Source: Methanobacteriota archaeon (GTDB lineage: Archaea; Methanobacteriota; Methanobacteria; Methanobacteriales; Methanobacteriaceae). From it: a stretch of 15,413 nucleotides of DNA. Both the position numbers and the translations under genes were made by a program. Positions 1-7,390 of the stretch are shown one piece after another. The stretch spans positions 1 through 15,413 of the forward strand of contig JAEZRD010000026.1 of the NCBI GenBank assembly GCA_023440975.1. The letters run 5' to 3'. The notes under the pieces were generated by a model that did no database searches, was not told where the DNA came from, and saw only the letters and a program-made list of their open reading frames with translations. How positions within the stretch are numbered: position 1 is the stretch's first letter; each line of letters starts with the position of its first letter.

Positions 1-3000
1 ATTGATAGACTTCTTCATGAGTTAAAGCCATTGTTCTTATACGATTTTGTGTTTGTTCTAACACATATTCTGGATCGTTTTGATTAAACCGTGATTCAAG
101 GTTTAAAAAGCTTAATATTAATTGTAAATTGTTTTTTACTCTGTGGTGAACTTCTTGTAAGAGAATTTTACGATCTTCACTTAATTGTTCTAATTCTTTT
201 TCACGTTCAACCATTTCAGTAATATCATGGACGAAAGATACAAATTTTGTTAATTCCCGTTTTTCATTGAATTTTGCTTTACAATAGTATTCTAAAACTT
301 TTTCTTTACCTGTAGGTGTTATAATAGTAGTTAAACTTTTCATACTTGAATTTTCAGGTGTCACATTTTCAAATATTTTAGTAAAACGATTTCTACTTTC
401 AGGTGTTGCATATTCATAAATTAAATCTGTTCCTTCAGGATAAATTCCTGGTTCTATTTCAAGAATATTATAAATTTCACTGGAAAAAGTGAAAAATCCA
501 TTTTGTGCTGTTGAAATTACAATTTTACTTGTTTTTTCAATTGTTTCAATATTTTCACCTAATTCTGCGGCAGATTGAAGAGCTAATGTTTCACTTGTAA
601 CATCTTGTAATAAACCTATGATTTTAATTAATTTCCCATCTTTATCAAATTGTGCACGGTTAGTACAATAAATATATATTATTTCACCATTTACAGTTTT
701 AAGCCTGTATGTGACTTGAGTATAAGGATTTTCTGGTGTTAATGTCATTGCATATGCCCAATCTTCCTTATCTTCTGGTACAAGATGTTCTGGTACAATA
801 TCTACAGTATCTGGATAATCTTCAGGTTTGATTCCGAGTCGTGTGTAAAGTTCTTTTGTGAATGTGTATTTACCATTTTTATATTCTGCTAGGAATACTT
901 GATTTGATTGTTGTATTAATTCAAAGTTATCTTTTAAGTTTACTGCTTCAATTTTTGCTTCTTCTTCATCAGTTATATCTTGAATTAATGCTATTGCCCG
1001 GATTAATTCTCCATTTTTGTTGAATAATCCTTTTGTATGATTTAAAAAGTGTTTTACTTCACCGTTAGTACTTTTTACCCTATATTTTATTGTGAATTCA
1101 GAATTTTCAGGTGTTAAATATTTAAAAGATTCCCATTTACTTTTATCTTCAGGTACTACGAATTTTTCAATTAAACTAATATTTTTTGGATAATCTTTTG
1201 GATTTATTTCAAGAATATTATAAATTTCATCAGTATAGGCATATTCCCCATTTTCATATTCTGAAATGAAAATTCTACTAGTACTTTGAATAAACTCGAA
1301 ATTTTCTTCTAAACGTGATGATTTCTTTTTAGCTATTTCTTCTTCAGTTACATCTTGCAGTATAGCTACTAATCTAATTAAATTACCATTATCATCAAAT
1401 AATGATTTATTATATGATGTAATGTATATAATTTCTCCAGAACGATTTTTAATTCTGTAAGTTAATGTGAATTCAGATTTTGAGGAATCCAAATTAATAA
1501 CACCGGGCCAAATATGCTTATCTTCAGGAATAATGAATTGTTCTATTACATTTACATTATCAGAAAATTCATCAGGACTTACACCTAGTATATTGTAAAC
1601 TTCTTTTGTAAAAGAATATTTACCATTCTCATATTCTGCAATAAAAATCTTACTTGTACCTTCAATAATAGAAAAATTTTCTTCTAAATGTAATGCTTGA
1701 TTTTGGGCTAAAATTTGTTCTGTAACATCTTGTTGAAAACCTATAATCTTTAATAATTCCCCATTCTCTTTAAATGTGGCTTTATTGAAAGTTTTCATAT
1801 ATTTTATACCTTCAGAAGGGGTTTTAAATCTGAAAATATAATCAAATGTTGGTTTTTCAGGGGTGACATTATTAATAGAATCACTAATCATTTCTTGGTC
1901 TTCAGGTAGGACAAAACTTAATAAATCAGTGTTAGTGTATTCTTCTGGACTTACACCAAGGATATTATAAATTTCACTTGTAAAATTATATTTTCCATCT
2001 TGAAAAACCCCAATAACAATTTTACTAACTTCTTGAATTCCTTCAATACTTTCTTTTAAATCTAATGCCTCTTTTATAGCTAATGTTTCTTCAGTTATAT
2101 CTTGAGTGAATCCTAATCTTAATATTTTATCATTGTCTTTTTTAAGCTTTAAATATGATTTTAAGAATTTTGTATTTCCTTTTGCAGTTTTAACTTCATA
2201 ACGTATTGTAACGGAATTATCTAAGTTTAAATGTTTTAAAGCTTGCTCAATCTTATTTATGTTCTCGGGGGTTGTGTAATTATAAATGTAATTTGATTTA
2301 GTGTCATAAACCCTATTAGGATAATCTATTTCCAATATTTCGAATAATTCATCTGTCCAAGAATATTCTCCATTTTGATAGGTAACAAAAACGATTTTAC
2401 TGAATTCTTCAACAGCATCTAGATTTTCTTGTAAATCTAATGCTTTTTGTTTTGTTAATTCTTCTTCAGTAATATCCCTTACAAATACAATATAATTTGT
2501 CATTTTATTGTTTTCATCAAATTCTGCTTCAACAACATTTTCAATTATTTTGATTTTATCAGAATTTATTAATAATGTTGTTATTTTACGTAATCTTGGA
2601 TTTTCAGGAGTTAAGCTATCTATAAATTTAACCCAATTATCATCATCTTCATCAATAACATAAGGTTTTATGATATCTGTTTCTGTAACAAGATTATCTG
2701 GAGTAATTTCTAGGATATTGAAAATTTCAGGAGTATAATAGTATTTGCCTTCTTTGAATTGAACCACAGCTATATTTGCATTAGAACTGATTGAGTTAAA
2801 GTTTTTCTGTAATTCAAGTGCTTCTTCTTCAGCATCGTGCTCTGTAGTTCTATCATTTGTAAAACCAAAATAACCATCATATTCATTTAAAAATCGTAAT
2901 GAAGTTGTTAAATATTTAATATTTCCTTTTGCTGTTTTAATTCGGTAATTAACATCCATATTAGGATTTTCATCAGATAAACTATCAAATATCATGTTGA

Positions 3001-4021
3001 ATTTATCAATATCTTCAGGTAGAATATATTTTTTGAGAATATTTGATGAATCTAAGAGCAAATTTTCATTTTCTGGAATCTCTAATAAATTAAATATATT
3101 ACTTGTCCATTGGTAATTTTTCCCATCATATAAAACAAATATAACTTTGTCAGAATGGCCTAAATCTTTAAAGTATTCCATTAAATTAAAGAACACTTTT
3201 TTATAATTTTTATAATCTGTTATTTCATTAAAAATTACATTAATTAAATTATTTTTAACTAATCTAATGTGACTTGTAAACCATTTAGAAGTCTTATTTT
3301 TAGTTAAAATTTCTATTTCTGCATCAACTACTGGAAGATTATTTCTAAACATGAATGTAAAAGTAGTAGTGAAATTATTCATATTATCTTCTGTGCTTTT
3401 AAAAAAAGTAATAACATTATCTAATCCTATTTGATCTAATTCTTTTAAATTATATCCTGAAGATTTAATGAAACTTTCATTTACCTTAACAATTTCACCT
3501 TTTCTACTTACTTGAAGTTTAGGGAAAACTGAATCATCAAAAATTGCATCTTCATTTTCTTGGTTTATATAATATTCTGTTTCATTTTTTGTGAAAATAT
3601 ATAATAAATCATTTTGTTTAATAAAAAATTGTTGACCTGCAAAGAATATGTTATTATCTTCATATATTTTAAAAATTACATCGTTTTGTGGTTGATTATC
3701 ATATGCATAATGGAATTTTTTTAAGGTGTTTAATTCTTCAAATTTTGGGAATACTTCACTTAAATATCTACCTTTCATGTATTTTGGTAAATTTTTGTCA
3801 ATTTTCCCCCATAATGTGGGATTTGCATATAAAATTAGAAAATCATCACCTGTTGGTTTTAATATTACCATATCATAGTCTAAGTTATCATAAATTTTTG
3901 CAACAGGAAAGTCGTCAAGTTTTTCATGTAAAGGTGCTTCTTGATAAAAATCTTTTAATGTTGGAATTTCTAGTTTTCCTTTAAGATTAGAGTTTTCTGA
4001 TTCAGATATTACCGTAAACAT
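1..4021 (-). CDS. Soluble multi-PAS sensor histidine kinase (HisKA_2 type), C-terminus beyond the window edge
   Basis: The frame is open from ATG at 4021 to base 1, giving at least 1340 residues; the ATPase (HATPase_c) domain would lie outside the window. Residues ~1-145 look like a divergent PAS domain, and ~150-268 a more classical one (GEIVKVNESF, SSGYNLKEL). Eight PAS_3-like modules of ~125 residues follow, each with a GKYxFTxExYNILEI-like strand/helix, a PEDK/PEN segment, and a PAC-like end such as QDITDEE. The H-box EVHHRVKNNLQ lies at ~1290-1300, with His1292/His1293 as phospho-acceptor candidates, and the usual LESRF...MALTHEEVYQ follows. I see no transmembrane segment, so it should sense cytoplasmic signals (redox, small ligands; unknown). 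AGGGT stands 6 nt before the ATG. The same C-terminal module occurs in the kinase at 13472-15301. No response regulator adjoins it here. Family call is confident; ligand unknown. Confidence 0.93.
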   Translation of the reverse strand, partial: MFTVISESENSNLKGKLEIPTLKDFYQEAPLHEKLDDFPVAKIYDNLDYDMVILKPTGDDFLILYANPTLWGKIDKNLPKYMKGRYLSEVFPKFEELNTLKKFHYAYDNQPQNDVIFKIYEDNNIFFAGQQFFIKQNDLLYIFTKNETEYYINQENEDAIFDDSVFPKLQVSRKGEIVKVNESFIKSSGYNLKELDQIGLDNVITFFKSTEDNMNNFTTTFTFMFRNNLPVVDAEIEILTKNKTSKWFTSHIRLVKNNLINVIFNEITDYKNYKKVFFNLMEYFKDLGHSDKVIFVLYDGKNYQWTSNIFNLLEIPENENLLLDSSNILKKYILPEDIDKFNMIFDSLSDENPNMDVNYRIKTAKGNIKYLTTSLRFLNEYDGYFGFTNDRTTEHDAEEEALELQKNFNSISSNANIAVVQFKEGKYYYTPEIFNILEITPDNLVTETDIIKPYVIDEDDDNWVKFIDSLTPENPRLRKITTLLINSDKIKIIENVVEAEFDENNKMTNYIVFVRDITEEELTKQKALDLQENLDAVEEFSKIVFVTYQNGEYSWTDELFEILEIDYPNRVYDTKSNYIYNYTTPENINKIEQALKHLNLDNSVTIRYEVKTAKGNTKFLKSYLKLKKDNDKILRLGFTQDITEETLAIKEALDLKESIEGIQEVSKIVIGVFQDGKYNFTSEIYNILGVSPEEYTNTDLLSFVLPEDQEMISDSINNVTPEKPTFDYIFRFKTPSEGIKYMKTFNKATFKENGELLKIIGFQQDVTEQILAQNQALHLEENFSIIEGTSKIFIAEYENGKYSFTKEVYNILGVSPDEFSDNVNVIEQFIIPEDKHIWPGVINLDSSKSEFTLTYRIKNRSGEIIYITSYNKSLFDDNGNLIRLVAILQDVTEEEIAKKKSSRLEENFEFIQSTSRIFISEYENGEYAYTDEIYNILEINPKDYPKNISLIEKFVVPEDKSKWESFKYLTPENSEFTIKYRVKSTNGEVKHFLNHTKGLFNKNGELIRAIALIQDITDEEEAKIEAVNLKDNFELIQQSNQVFLAEYKNGKYTFTKELYTRLGIKPEDYPDTVDIVPEHLVPEDKEDWAYAMTLTPENPYTQVTYRLKTVNGEIIYIYCTNRAQFDKDGKLIKIIGLLQDVTSETLALQSAAELGENIETIEKTSKIVISTAQNGFFTFSSEIYNILEIEPGIYPEGTDLIYEYATPESRNRFTKIFENVTPENSSMKSLTTIITPTGKEKVLEYYCKAKFNEKRELTKFVSFVHDITEMVEREKELEQLSEDRKILLQEVHHRVKNNLQLILSFLNLESRFNQNDPEYVLEQTQNRIRTMALTHEEVYQ
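224..3218 (-). repeat. Tandem ~375-bp PAS/PAC-coding modules
   Basis: PAC-end motifs (D-I/V-T-E-E like) recur near 224, 603, 978, 1350, 1723, 2097, 2472, 2850 and 3220, so the spacing is 370-380 bp (about 125 codons) throughout. Most modules differ by many substitutions, but some stretches stay identical: 25 bases at 455-479 recur at 1205-1229, offset by exactly 750 bp or two modules (coding for EIYNILEI). This points to growth by in-frame duplication, with later divergence or local gene conversion. Confidence 0.85.
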
Positions 4022-4078
4022 ATTAAACCCTAAAAAATTTTTTTATAAATAAATATTAATTTTAATTTATATTGCCTA

Positions 4079-4087
4079 ATATATAAA
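4079..4087 (-). promoter_or_regulatory. Candidate box A (TATA) for the multi-PAS kinase
   Basis: Read on the minus strand, TTTATATAT at 4087-4079 matches the archaeal box-A consensus. It lies ~58 bp upstream of the ATG at 4021, so transcription would start near 4055 with a leader of about 35 nt containing the AGGGT ribosome-binding site. The surroundings are A+T-rich, so chance matches are possible, but this is the best one in the gap. Confidence 0.5.
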
Positions 4088-4142
4088 CATTATAATTAAT
4101 TTTTTAAAAAAAAAATTTTCTTTAGTTTATAAAAGTATTTAT

Positions 4143-4177
4143 GAAAAAAAAGAGTATAAAAAAAAGAAAAATAAAAA
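4143..4177 (-). terminator. Oligo-T terminator after the zinc-ribbon/PMBR gene
   Basis: Immediately after the stop codon at 4182, the minus strand carries three successive T-rich runs (T8, then T5, T8 and T8 separated by one or a few bases). This is the kind of signal used for intrinsic termination in archaea. The core A8-GAGTATAA-A-run (plus strand) is nearly repeated at 5845-5868, in another terminator. The gap 4022-4181 otherwise holds only the kinase promoter. Confidence 0.6.
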
Positions 4178-4181
4178 AAAT

Positions 4182-4964
4182 TTAAATTAAAGATTCAACA
4201 GTAACACTATCAGGATAGTTTTGACTAACAACCACTGCAAAAAGCTTTGTCATCTTTTCAAAGCTTAAATCCTCAACACCCTTTACATCTACACCAACAT
4301 AATTAGGTGCAACACCATTACTATCAATCCAAGTTGTTACACGTGATGCCATATCAGTATACTCACCATTATTAATAGTTCCACTTGTTAAGTAACCATG
4401 AGAGTTACTAGGCCAACTAACACTACCTACAGTAATGTCAGAACCTCCTCCAGTACTTATAGCTTTAGCTAAAATGTAACATGCTTGTGGTTTTGATACT
4501 GTTTGACCATTCCAAGTTATACTATTCCAGTATATATCCTGTGAGTTTACAGTATTTGCAAAACTTTGCAGTTCACTTGCATGTATTGTAATACTACCAT
4601 CACTACTAGAACTAGAACCTGAATTAGAACCTGAACCTGAACTTGAAGATCTAGATGATTGACTACCTCCAGAAGTAGTTCCAGAACTAACACTATTAGA
4701 TACACCATTACCTGAATTTGAAGTGTTCTGCATACTTATTGCTATAACTGCACCTACAACCATAAGTACTATTATTATAGCTACAACACCAATTATAACA
4801 TACTTTTTAGTAGAATCATCACTTTTAGTTTCTTGATTGATTTGGTTTATTGGGCTTTGAGAATAGGTTGGTTGATTATTTTGTTTTAAATTGCTTCCAC
4901 ATTTTTTACAGAATTTTGCAGATTCATCATTTAATGTTCCACAATTTGGACATTTAACTTCCAT
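4182..4964 (-). CDS. Zinc-ribbon, membrane-anchored protein with pseudomurein-binding-like C-terminus
   Basis: 260 residues. The N-terminus holds a zinc ribbon, CPNC (5-8) and CKKC (19-22). A polar stretch leads to one strong transmembrane helix at ~55-77, then a Ser/Gly-rich linker at ~80-123 that probably spans the wall. The C-terminal part (~125-260) ends in MASRVTTWIDSNGVAPNYV plus a following hydrophobic helix at ~234-246; this resembles the pseudomurein-binding repeat of Methanobacteriales wall proteins. An upstream segment (ELQSFANTV...ACYILAKAIS) may be a second, degenerate unit. The likely topology is zinc ribbon inside, repeat outside. A strong purine-rich site (AAGGGGGGAAAAGG) precedes the ATG. 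It lies 35 bp after the SHOCT-like gene, probably in one transcript. The domain assignment is by eye; the role of the zinc ribbon is unknown. Confidence 0.88.
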   Translation of the reverse strand: MEVKCPNCGTLNDESAKFCKKCGSNLKQNNQPTYSQSPINQINQETKSDDSTKKYVIIGVVAIIIVLMVVGAVIAISMQNTSNSGNGVSNSVSSGTTSGGSQSSRSSSSGSGSNSGSSSSSDGSITIHASELQSFANTVNSQDIYWNSITWNGQTVSKPQACYILAKAISTGGGSDITVGSVSWPSNSHGYLTSGTINNGEYTDMASRVTTWIDSNGVAPNYVGVDVKGVEDLSFEKMTKLFAVVVSQNYPDSVTVESLI

Positions 4965-4999
4965 TTTAACCTTTTCCCCCCTTCTACGATTTACATTTA

Positions 5000-5344
5000 T
5001 TATTTTTTCACAATTTCTTTTATTAAGCTTTTATATTCTTCAAGTGTTATTTCACCATCTTGAAATTGTTGTTTATATACACTTATATCCCCAATTTTAG
5101 TATTAGTGTTTTCACGATAGATTAACTCTTTCATTAAACAAGCAAAATTTCCCTCATAATGAGATTGTAAGTGTTTCAAGTATTCAATTCTTTCATTTGG
5201 AGATTGTGATTTGAGTAATTGATAAATATAAGCACTATTCTCAATAGTATCATCTATAACACCATTAGTATTTATATTTAAATATTTATCCTTGAATTTT
5301 TTCAGTTCAAGACTTTCCTCAAAAATGTTTTCTTCATATTGCAA
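5000..5344 (-). CDS. Small hypothetical protein with SHOCT-like C-terminus
   Basis: 114 residues, charged, with no signal peptide or membrane helix. The last ~28 residues (86-113, ending QDGEITLEEYKSLIKEIVKK) resemble the SHOCT short C-terminal domain, a helix-turn-helix hairpin found at the ends of many unrelated small proteins and thought to mediate oligomerisation. The remaining ~85 residues are predicted helical, and I do not recognise them. The only reasonable start is TTG at 5344, about 6 nt after AAGTGAT, a weak ribosome-binding site; there is no in-frame ATG before residue 71. It stands first in a two-gene unit with the zinc-ribbon wall protein. It diverges from the gene at 5532. Confidence 0.72.
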   Translation of the reverse strand: MQYEENIFEESLELKKFKDKYLNINTNGVIDDTIENSAYIYQLLKSQSPNERIEYLKHLQSHYEGNFACLMKELIYRENTNTKIGDISVYKQQFQDGEITLEEYKSLIKEIVKK

Positions 5345-5396
5345 AATTAATCACTTAAATAGAATTATAAATTTTTTTTTTAGCTAAAATTATTTT

Positions 5397-5415
5397 TTAT
5401 AATTATTAATTATAA
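5397..5415. repeat. 19-bp near-perfect palindrome between divergent genes
   Basis: TTATAATTATTAATTATAA consists of two 9-bp arms that are exact inverted copies around one central base. It lies in the 187-bp gap between the divergent genes at 5344 and 5532, about 53 bp from the TTG start of the first. It could be an operator, a two-way TATA element, or a chance product of high A+T. Nothing else stands out in the gap except a TATA box at 5461. Confidence 0.4.
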
Positions 5416-5460
5416 GTTTTTCCATAAAATTTTTTAACAATAAAGAAATAATAATATAGA

Positions 5461-5468
5461 TATATAAA
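5461..5468 (+). promoter_or_regulatory. Candidate box A (TATA) for the small membrane protein
   Basis: TATATAAA lies 64-71 bp before the ATG at 5532. A start ~25 bp downstream would give a leader of roughly 40 nt that includes AAAGGA (5514-5519), the ribosome-binding site, 12 nt before the ATG. Confidence 0.45.
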
Positions 5469-5531
5469 AAAAAGTTAGAAAAAATAATCCACCACATAAA
5501 TATTATTTTTTTTAAAGGACACGACTTAATT

Positions 5532-5846
5532 ATGTTAGAAAATGAAGAAAATATACCCTCTAAAACACCAAATAAAAATTTTATTAAACTTTTAACTGGA
5601 ATTAGTTACATTTTAACAATTGTAACTTTATTAATTGGCTTTGCAATTATTCCTGGTTCAATAATTCTAACCCCAACAGATGCTAATTTACCAACTATGC
5701 TTATAACAATTGCTTTAACTTTATTTATAAGTTATTATGTTATGATTTCAGATGAAGAATTTGAAGTTCATGGAAAAATTATTATGTTAATTAATTTCTT
5801 GTTATTCTTTTTACTTACATCTGGAGTACACATAAACATTGCATAA
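5532..5846 (+). CDS. Small three-TM membrane protein of unknown function
   Basis: 104 residues. A polar N-terminus of ~18 residues (rich in Glu, Asn, Lys) is followed by hydrophobic segments at ~19-42, ~55-71 and ~81-103. A short acidic loop (SDEEFEVHGK) lies between the second and third, so the chain crosses the membrane three times. I do not recognise a family, and no catalytic motif is visible. The ATG at 5532 is preceded by AAAGGA at a rather long spacing of 12 nt. It has its own promoter candidate, diverges from the SHOCT-like gene, and converges with the nuclease gene, whose stop lies only 32 bp away. Confidence 0.75.
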   Translation: MLENEENIPSKTPNKNFIKLLTGISYILTIVTLLIGFAIIPGSIILTPTDANLPTMLITIALTLFISYYVMISDEEFEVHGKIIMLINFLLFFLLTSGVHINIA

Positions 5847-5880
5847 AAAAAAGAGTATAATAAAAAGAAGAATTTTTTTT
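5845..5880. terminator. Shared two-way A8/T8 terminator between convergent genes
   Basis: An A8 run (5845-5852) begins inside the stop codon of the plus-strand gene, and a T8 run (5873-5880) ends inside the stop codon of the minus-strand nuclease gene, with 20 bases between. The two runs can pair as a weak stem, and each presents an oligo-T tract to one of the two converging polymerases. The left half matches the terminator near 4143 (A8-GAGTATAA). Confidence 0.6.
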
Positions 5881-6646
5881 ATAATTTTATTGTTAAGAAT
5901 AATTGATTATGATCAGATAGATTATAATCATATATTTCACATTTTTCAACTGCTTCCATTATTTCTTCTGAAACAAAGAAGTAATCTAATCTCATTCCTC
6001 CACCAAGTTCAGGGTGGTTACGTGATCTCCAAGAATACCATGTGAACTCTTCATCATTAGGGTGTAATTCTCTAAATGCATCTTTAAATCCTGATTTTAA
6101 GAATTCTGTTATCATTTCCCTTTCAACAGGTAAAAATCCTGCTTTTTTAAAATTTTTAAAGTACAAATCTTTTTCAGTATGTGCTATGTTGAAATCTCCA
6201 CACATTATAACATTTTTCCCTTCGTCATGTAACATTTCAACATAAAGGAATAATTTACGTAGAAAATCATGTTTATGTGCCAAGTTAATTTTTTTACCTC
6301 CACTTGGAGTGTATACATTTATTAAAGTGAAATTATCAAAATCAAAACGTATTAATCGTCCTTCAATTCCTTCTTCAATTGTTAATCCATACTCATAATC
6401 ATTAGGGACCAGTTTACTGTATATTGCAACACCAGAAATTCCTTTTTTAGAATTACTATAAAATTTACTCATATAACCTGGTATTTGCATTAAATCATCA
6501 GGTAAGTTTTCAGCATGTGATTTAGTTTCTTGTATGCAAATTATATCAGGATCAGAATCAGAGATTACATCTAAAAATCCTTTTTTCTTAGCACTTTTAA
6601 TACCATTTAGGTTACAACTCATTATTTTTAGATTTGATTTAATCAT
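5879..6646 (-). CDS. xth: Exodeoxyribonuclease III / AP endonuclease family protein (Mth212-like)
   Basis: 255 residues, the usual length for the ExoIII family. It should act in base-excision repair, cutting 5' to abasic sites and trimming 3' ends with Mg2+. The Methanothermobacter homologue Mth212 also cuts at uracil in DNA, so that activity is possible here. Catalytic motifs are complete: N12 in SCNLNG (Cys where SWNVNG is usual), E40 in IQETK, Y112 in VYTP, D151/N153 in GDFNIAHTEKDL, D221 in RLDYFFVSE, and D245/H246 in LSDH. I chose the ATG at 6646 because TGTGATT lies 7 nt before it. The upstream GTG at 6658 has AAGGGG only two bases away, which is too close. Single gene, convergent with the membrane protein at 5532. 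Confidence 0.95.
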   Translation of the reverse strand: MIKSNLKIMSCNLNGIKSAKKKGFLDVISDSDPDIICIQETKSHAENLPDDLMQIPGYMSKFYSNSKKGISGVAIYSKLVPNDYEYGLTIEEGIEGRLIRFDFDNFTLINVYTPSGGKKINLAHKHDFLRKLFLYVEMLHDEGKNVIMCGDFNIAHTEKDLYFKNFKKAGFLPVEREMITEFLKSGFKDAFRELHPNDEEFTWYSWRSRNHPELGGGMRLDYFFVSEEIMEAVEKCEIYDYNLSDHNQLFLTIKL

Positions 6647-6781
6647 TTTAAAAATCACATCCCCTTAAATTTTTAAGAATTAATTATAATTATGTATTTT
6701 AGTATTATACTTATTTTGATAAATACTTTTTGTATTAAAAAAATAGGAATAAAAGGTTTTTTATAGAAAAATATATTAAAT

Positions 6782-6797
6782 ACCGAAGTATATATAC
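6782..6797 (+). promoter_or_regulatory. BRE/box A promoter for the small zinc-ribbon gene
   Basis: ACCGAAGTATATATAC combines a BRE-like purine stretch (CGAAG) with a TATATATA box. Transcription would start near 6820, leaving a ~60-nt leader before the ATG at 6881. It is the clearest archaeal promoter in the window. The rest of the 234-bp divergent gap (6647-6880) is A+T-rich, with only weak TATA candidates for the nuclease gene near 6696-6706. Confidence 0.6.
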
Positions 6798-6880
6798 TAT
6801 ATAACAAAAATTTTGAAATAATTTATATTTTGGGTGCAAAATTTAAAAAAATAAAAAAAAATATTTGGAGAAATACTATT

Positions 6881-7192
6881 ATGCAATGTCCGAAATGTAA
6901 AACATATAATGATTATGAATCTGTATATTGTTATAAATGTGGATGCAGATTAAAAGCTAAAGAAAAACAAACCCATCACTTTCAAGAATTATGTTTAATT
7001 GTTTTTTCCCTATTTAATATTGGATTTATTCTTGTTTACAGCATCATGGAAACTTTATATATTAATCCATTAATAATGCGAATCCACCGTAAAAGAGATT
7101 ATGTTAAAAATTTAGCATTACATATTTATAGGGTTATAGCTGATTTTATTGAAGATGTTATTAAAACTCTTACAATTTTTAAAAGATTATAA
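6881..7192 (+). CDS. Small zinc-ribbon membrane protein
   Basis: 103 residues. A zinc ribbon opens the protein: CPKC (3-6) and CYKC (17-20), followed by GCRLK. A hydrophobic segment at ~34-56 probably crosses or lies in the membrane; the remaining ~45 residues are basic and helical (RIHRKRDYVKNLALHIYRVIADFIEDVIKTL). This is the zinc-ribbon-plus-membrane layout common in Methanobacteriales, but the C-terminal half is unfamiliar to me. The ATG at 6881 is preferred over a TTG at 6830 in the same frame. GGAG stands 10 nt before the ATG, the zinc ribbon then starts at residue 2, and the 17 extra residues would be a lysine-rich run read from leader sequence. Confidence 0.8.
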   Translation: MQCPKCKTYNDYESVYCYKCGCRLKAKEKQTHHFQELCLIVFSLFNIGFILVYSIMETLYINPLIMRIHRKRDYVKNLALHIYRVIADFIEDVIKTLTIFKRL

Positions 7193-7214
7193 AAAAAAGA
7201 ACAAATTTTTTTTT
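7191..7214. terminator. A8-loop-T9 hairpin terminator
   Basis: An A8 run starts in the TAA of the zinc-ribbon gene (7191-7198). It is followed by the 7-base loop GAACAAA and T9 (7206-7214). The runs can pair as an all-A/T stem that ends in oligo-T, the same design as at 5845-5880. Confidence 0.6.
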
Positions 7215-7241
7215 AAGTAATATTTTTTATTCTTTGATATT

Positions 7242-7373
7242 ATGTGTAAAAAAGACAACGATAATGTAAATATTAAAATCAATGATAATAAATTGAAAAA
7301 GAAGGATCGAAAGAAGCCTAAGTTTGCTCAGGGAGTAGATCCAATTTTTATTATTAATGATGATAATATTTGA
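7242..7373 (+). CDS. Possible 43-residue charged protein
   Basis: ATG at 7242 to TGA at 7371-7373. The product starts MCKKDNDNVNIKIND, has a Lys/Arg-rich centre (KKKDRKKPK), and ends FAQGVDPIFIINDDNI. It is highly charged, with no membrane segment. In favour: the stretch is clearly richer in G and C than the A/T-run gaps on either side, has a protein-like amino-acid mix, and lies between two terminator-like signals. Against: there is no good ribbon of purines before the ATG (only TTTGAT), no clear promoter, and it uses more AAG codons than its neighbours. I do not recognise it. It fills much of the 301-bp gap between the flanking genes. Confidence 0.4.
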   Translation: MCKKDNDNVNIKINDNKLKKKDRKKPKFAQGVDPIFIINDDNI

Positions 7374-7390
7374 TGTTTCTCTTATTTTAT

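Noticed and set aside
224..3218. Regular repeats as a possible CRISPR array or mobile-element array
   Set aside because: The period is ~375 bp, the whole stretch is one open frame, and the units encode PAS domains.
3688..3984. 98-residue plus-strand reading frame
   Set aside because: It lies fully antisense to the multi-PAS kinase, whose frame is continuous and domain-bearing. The hydrophobic product is typical of the antisense of A/T-rich genes.
4891..5100. 69-residue plus-strand frame
   Set aside because: It is antisense across the ends of two good minus-strand genes, and its product has no recognisable features.
5839..6245. Plus-strand frames at 5839-6045 and 6042-6245
   Set aside because: They are antisense to the nuclease gene, which carries all catalytic motifs of its family.
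6830..6880. TTG start at 6830 for the small zinc-ribbon protein
   Set aside because: It would add a lysine-rich stretch of A-run leader. GGAG before ATG 6881 and the zinc ribbon right after it fit better.
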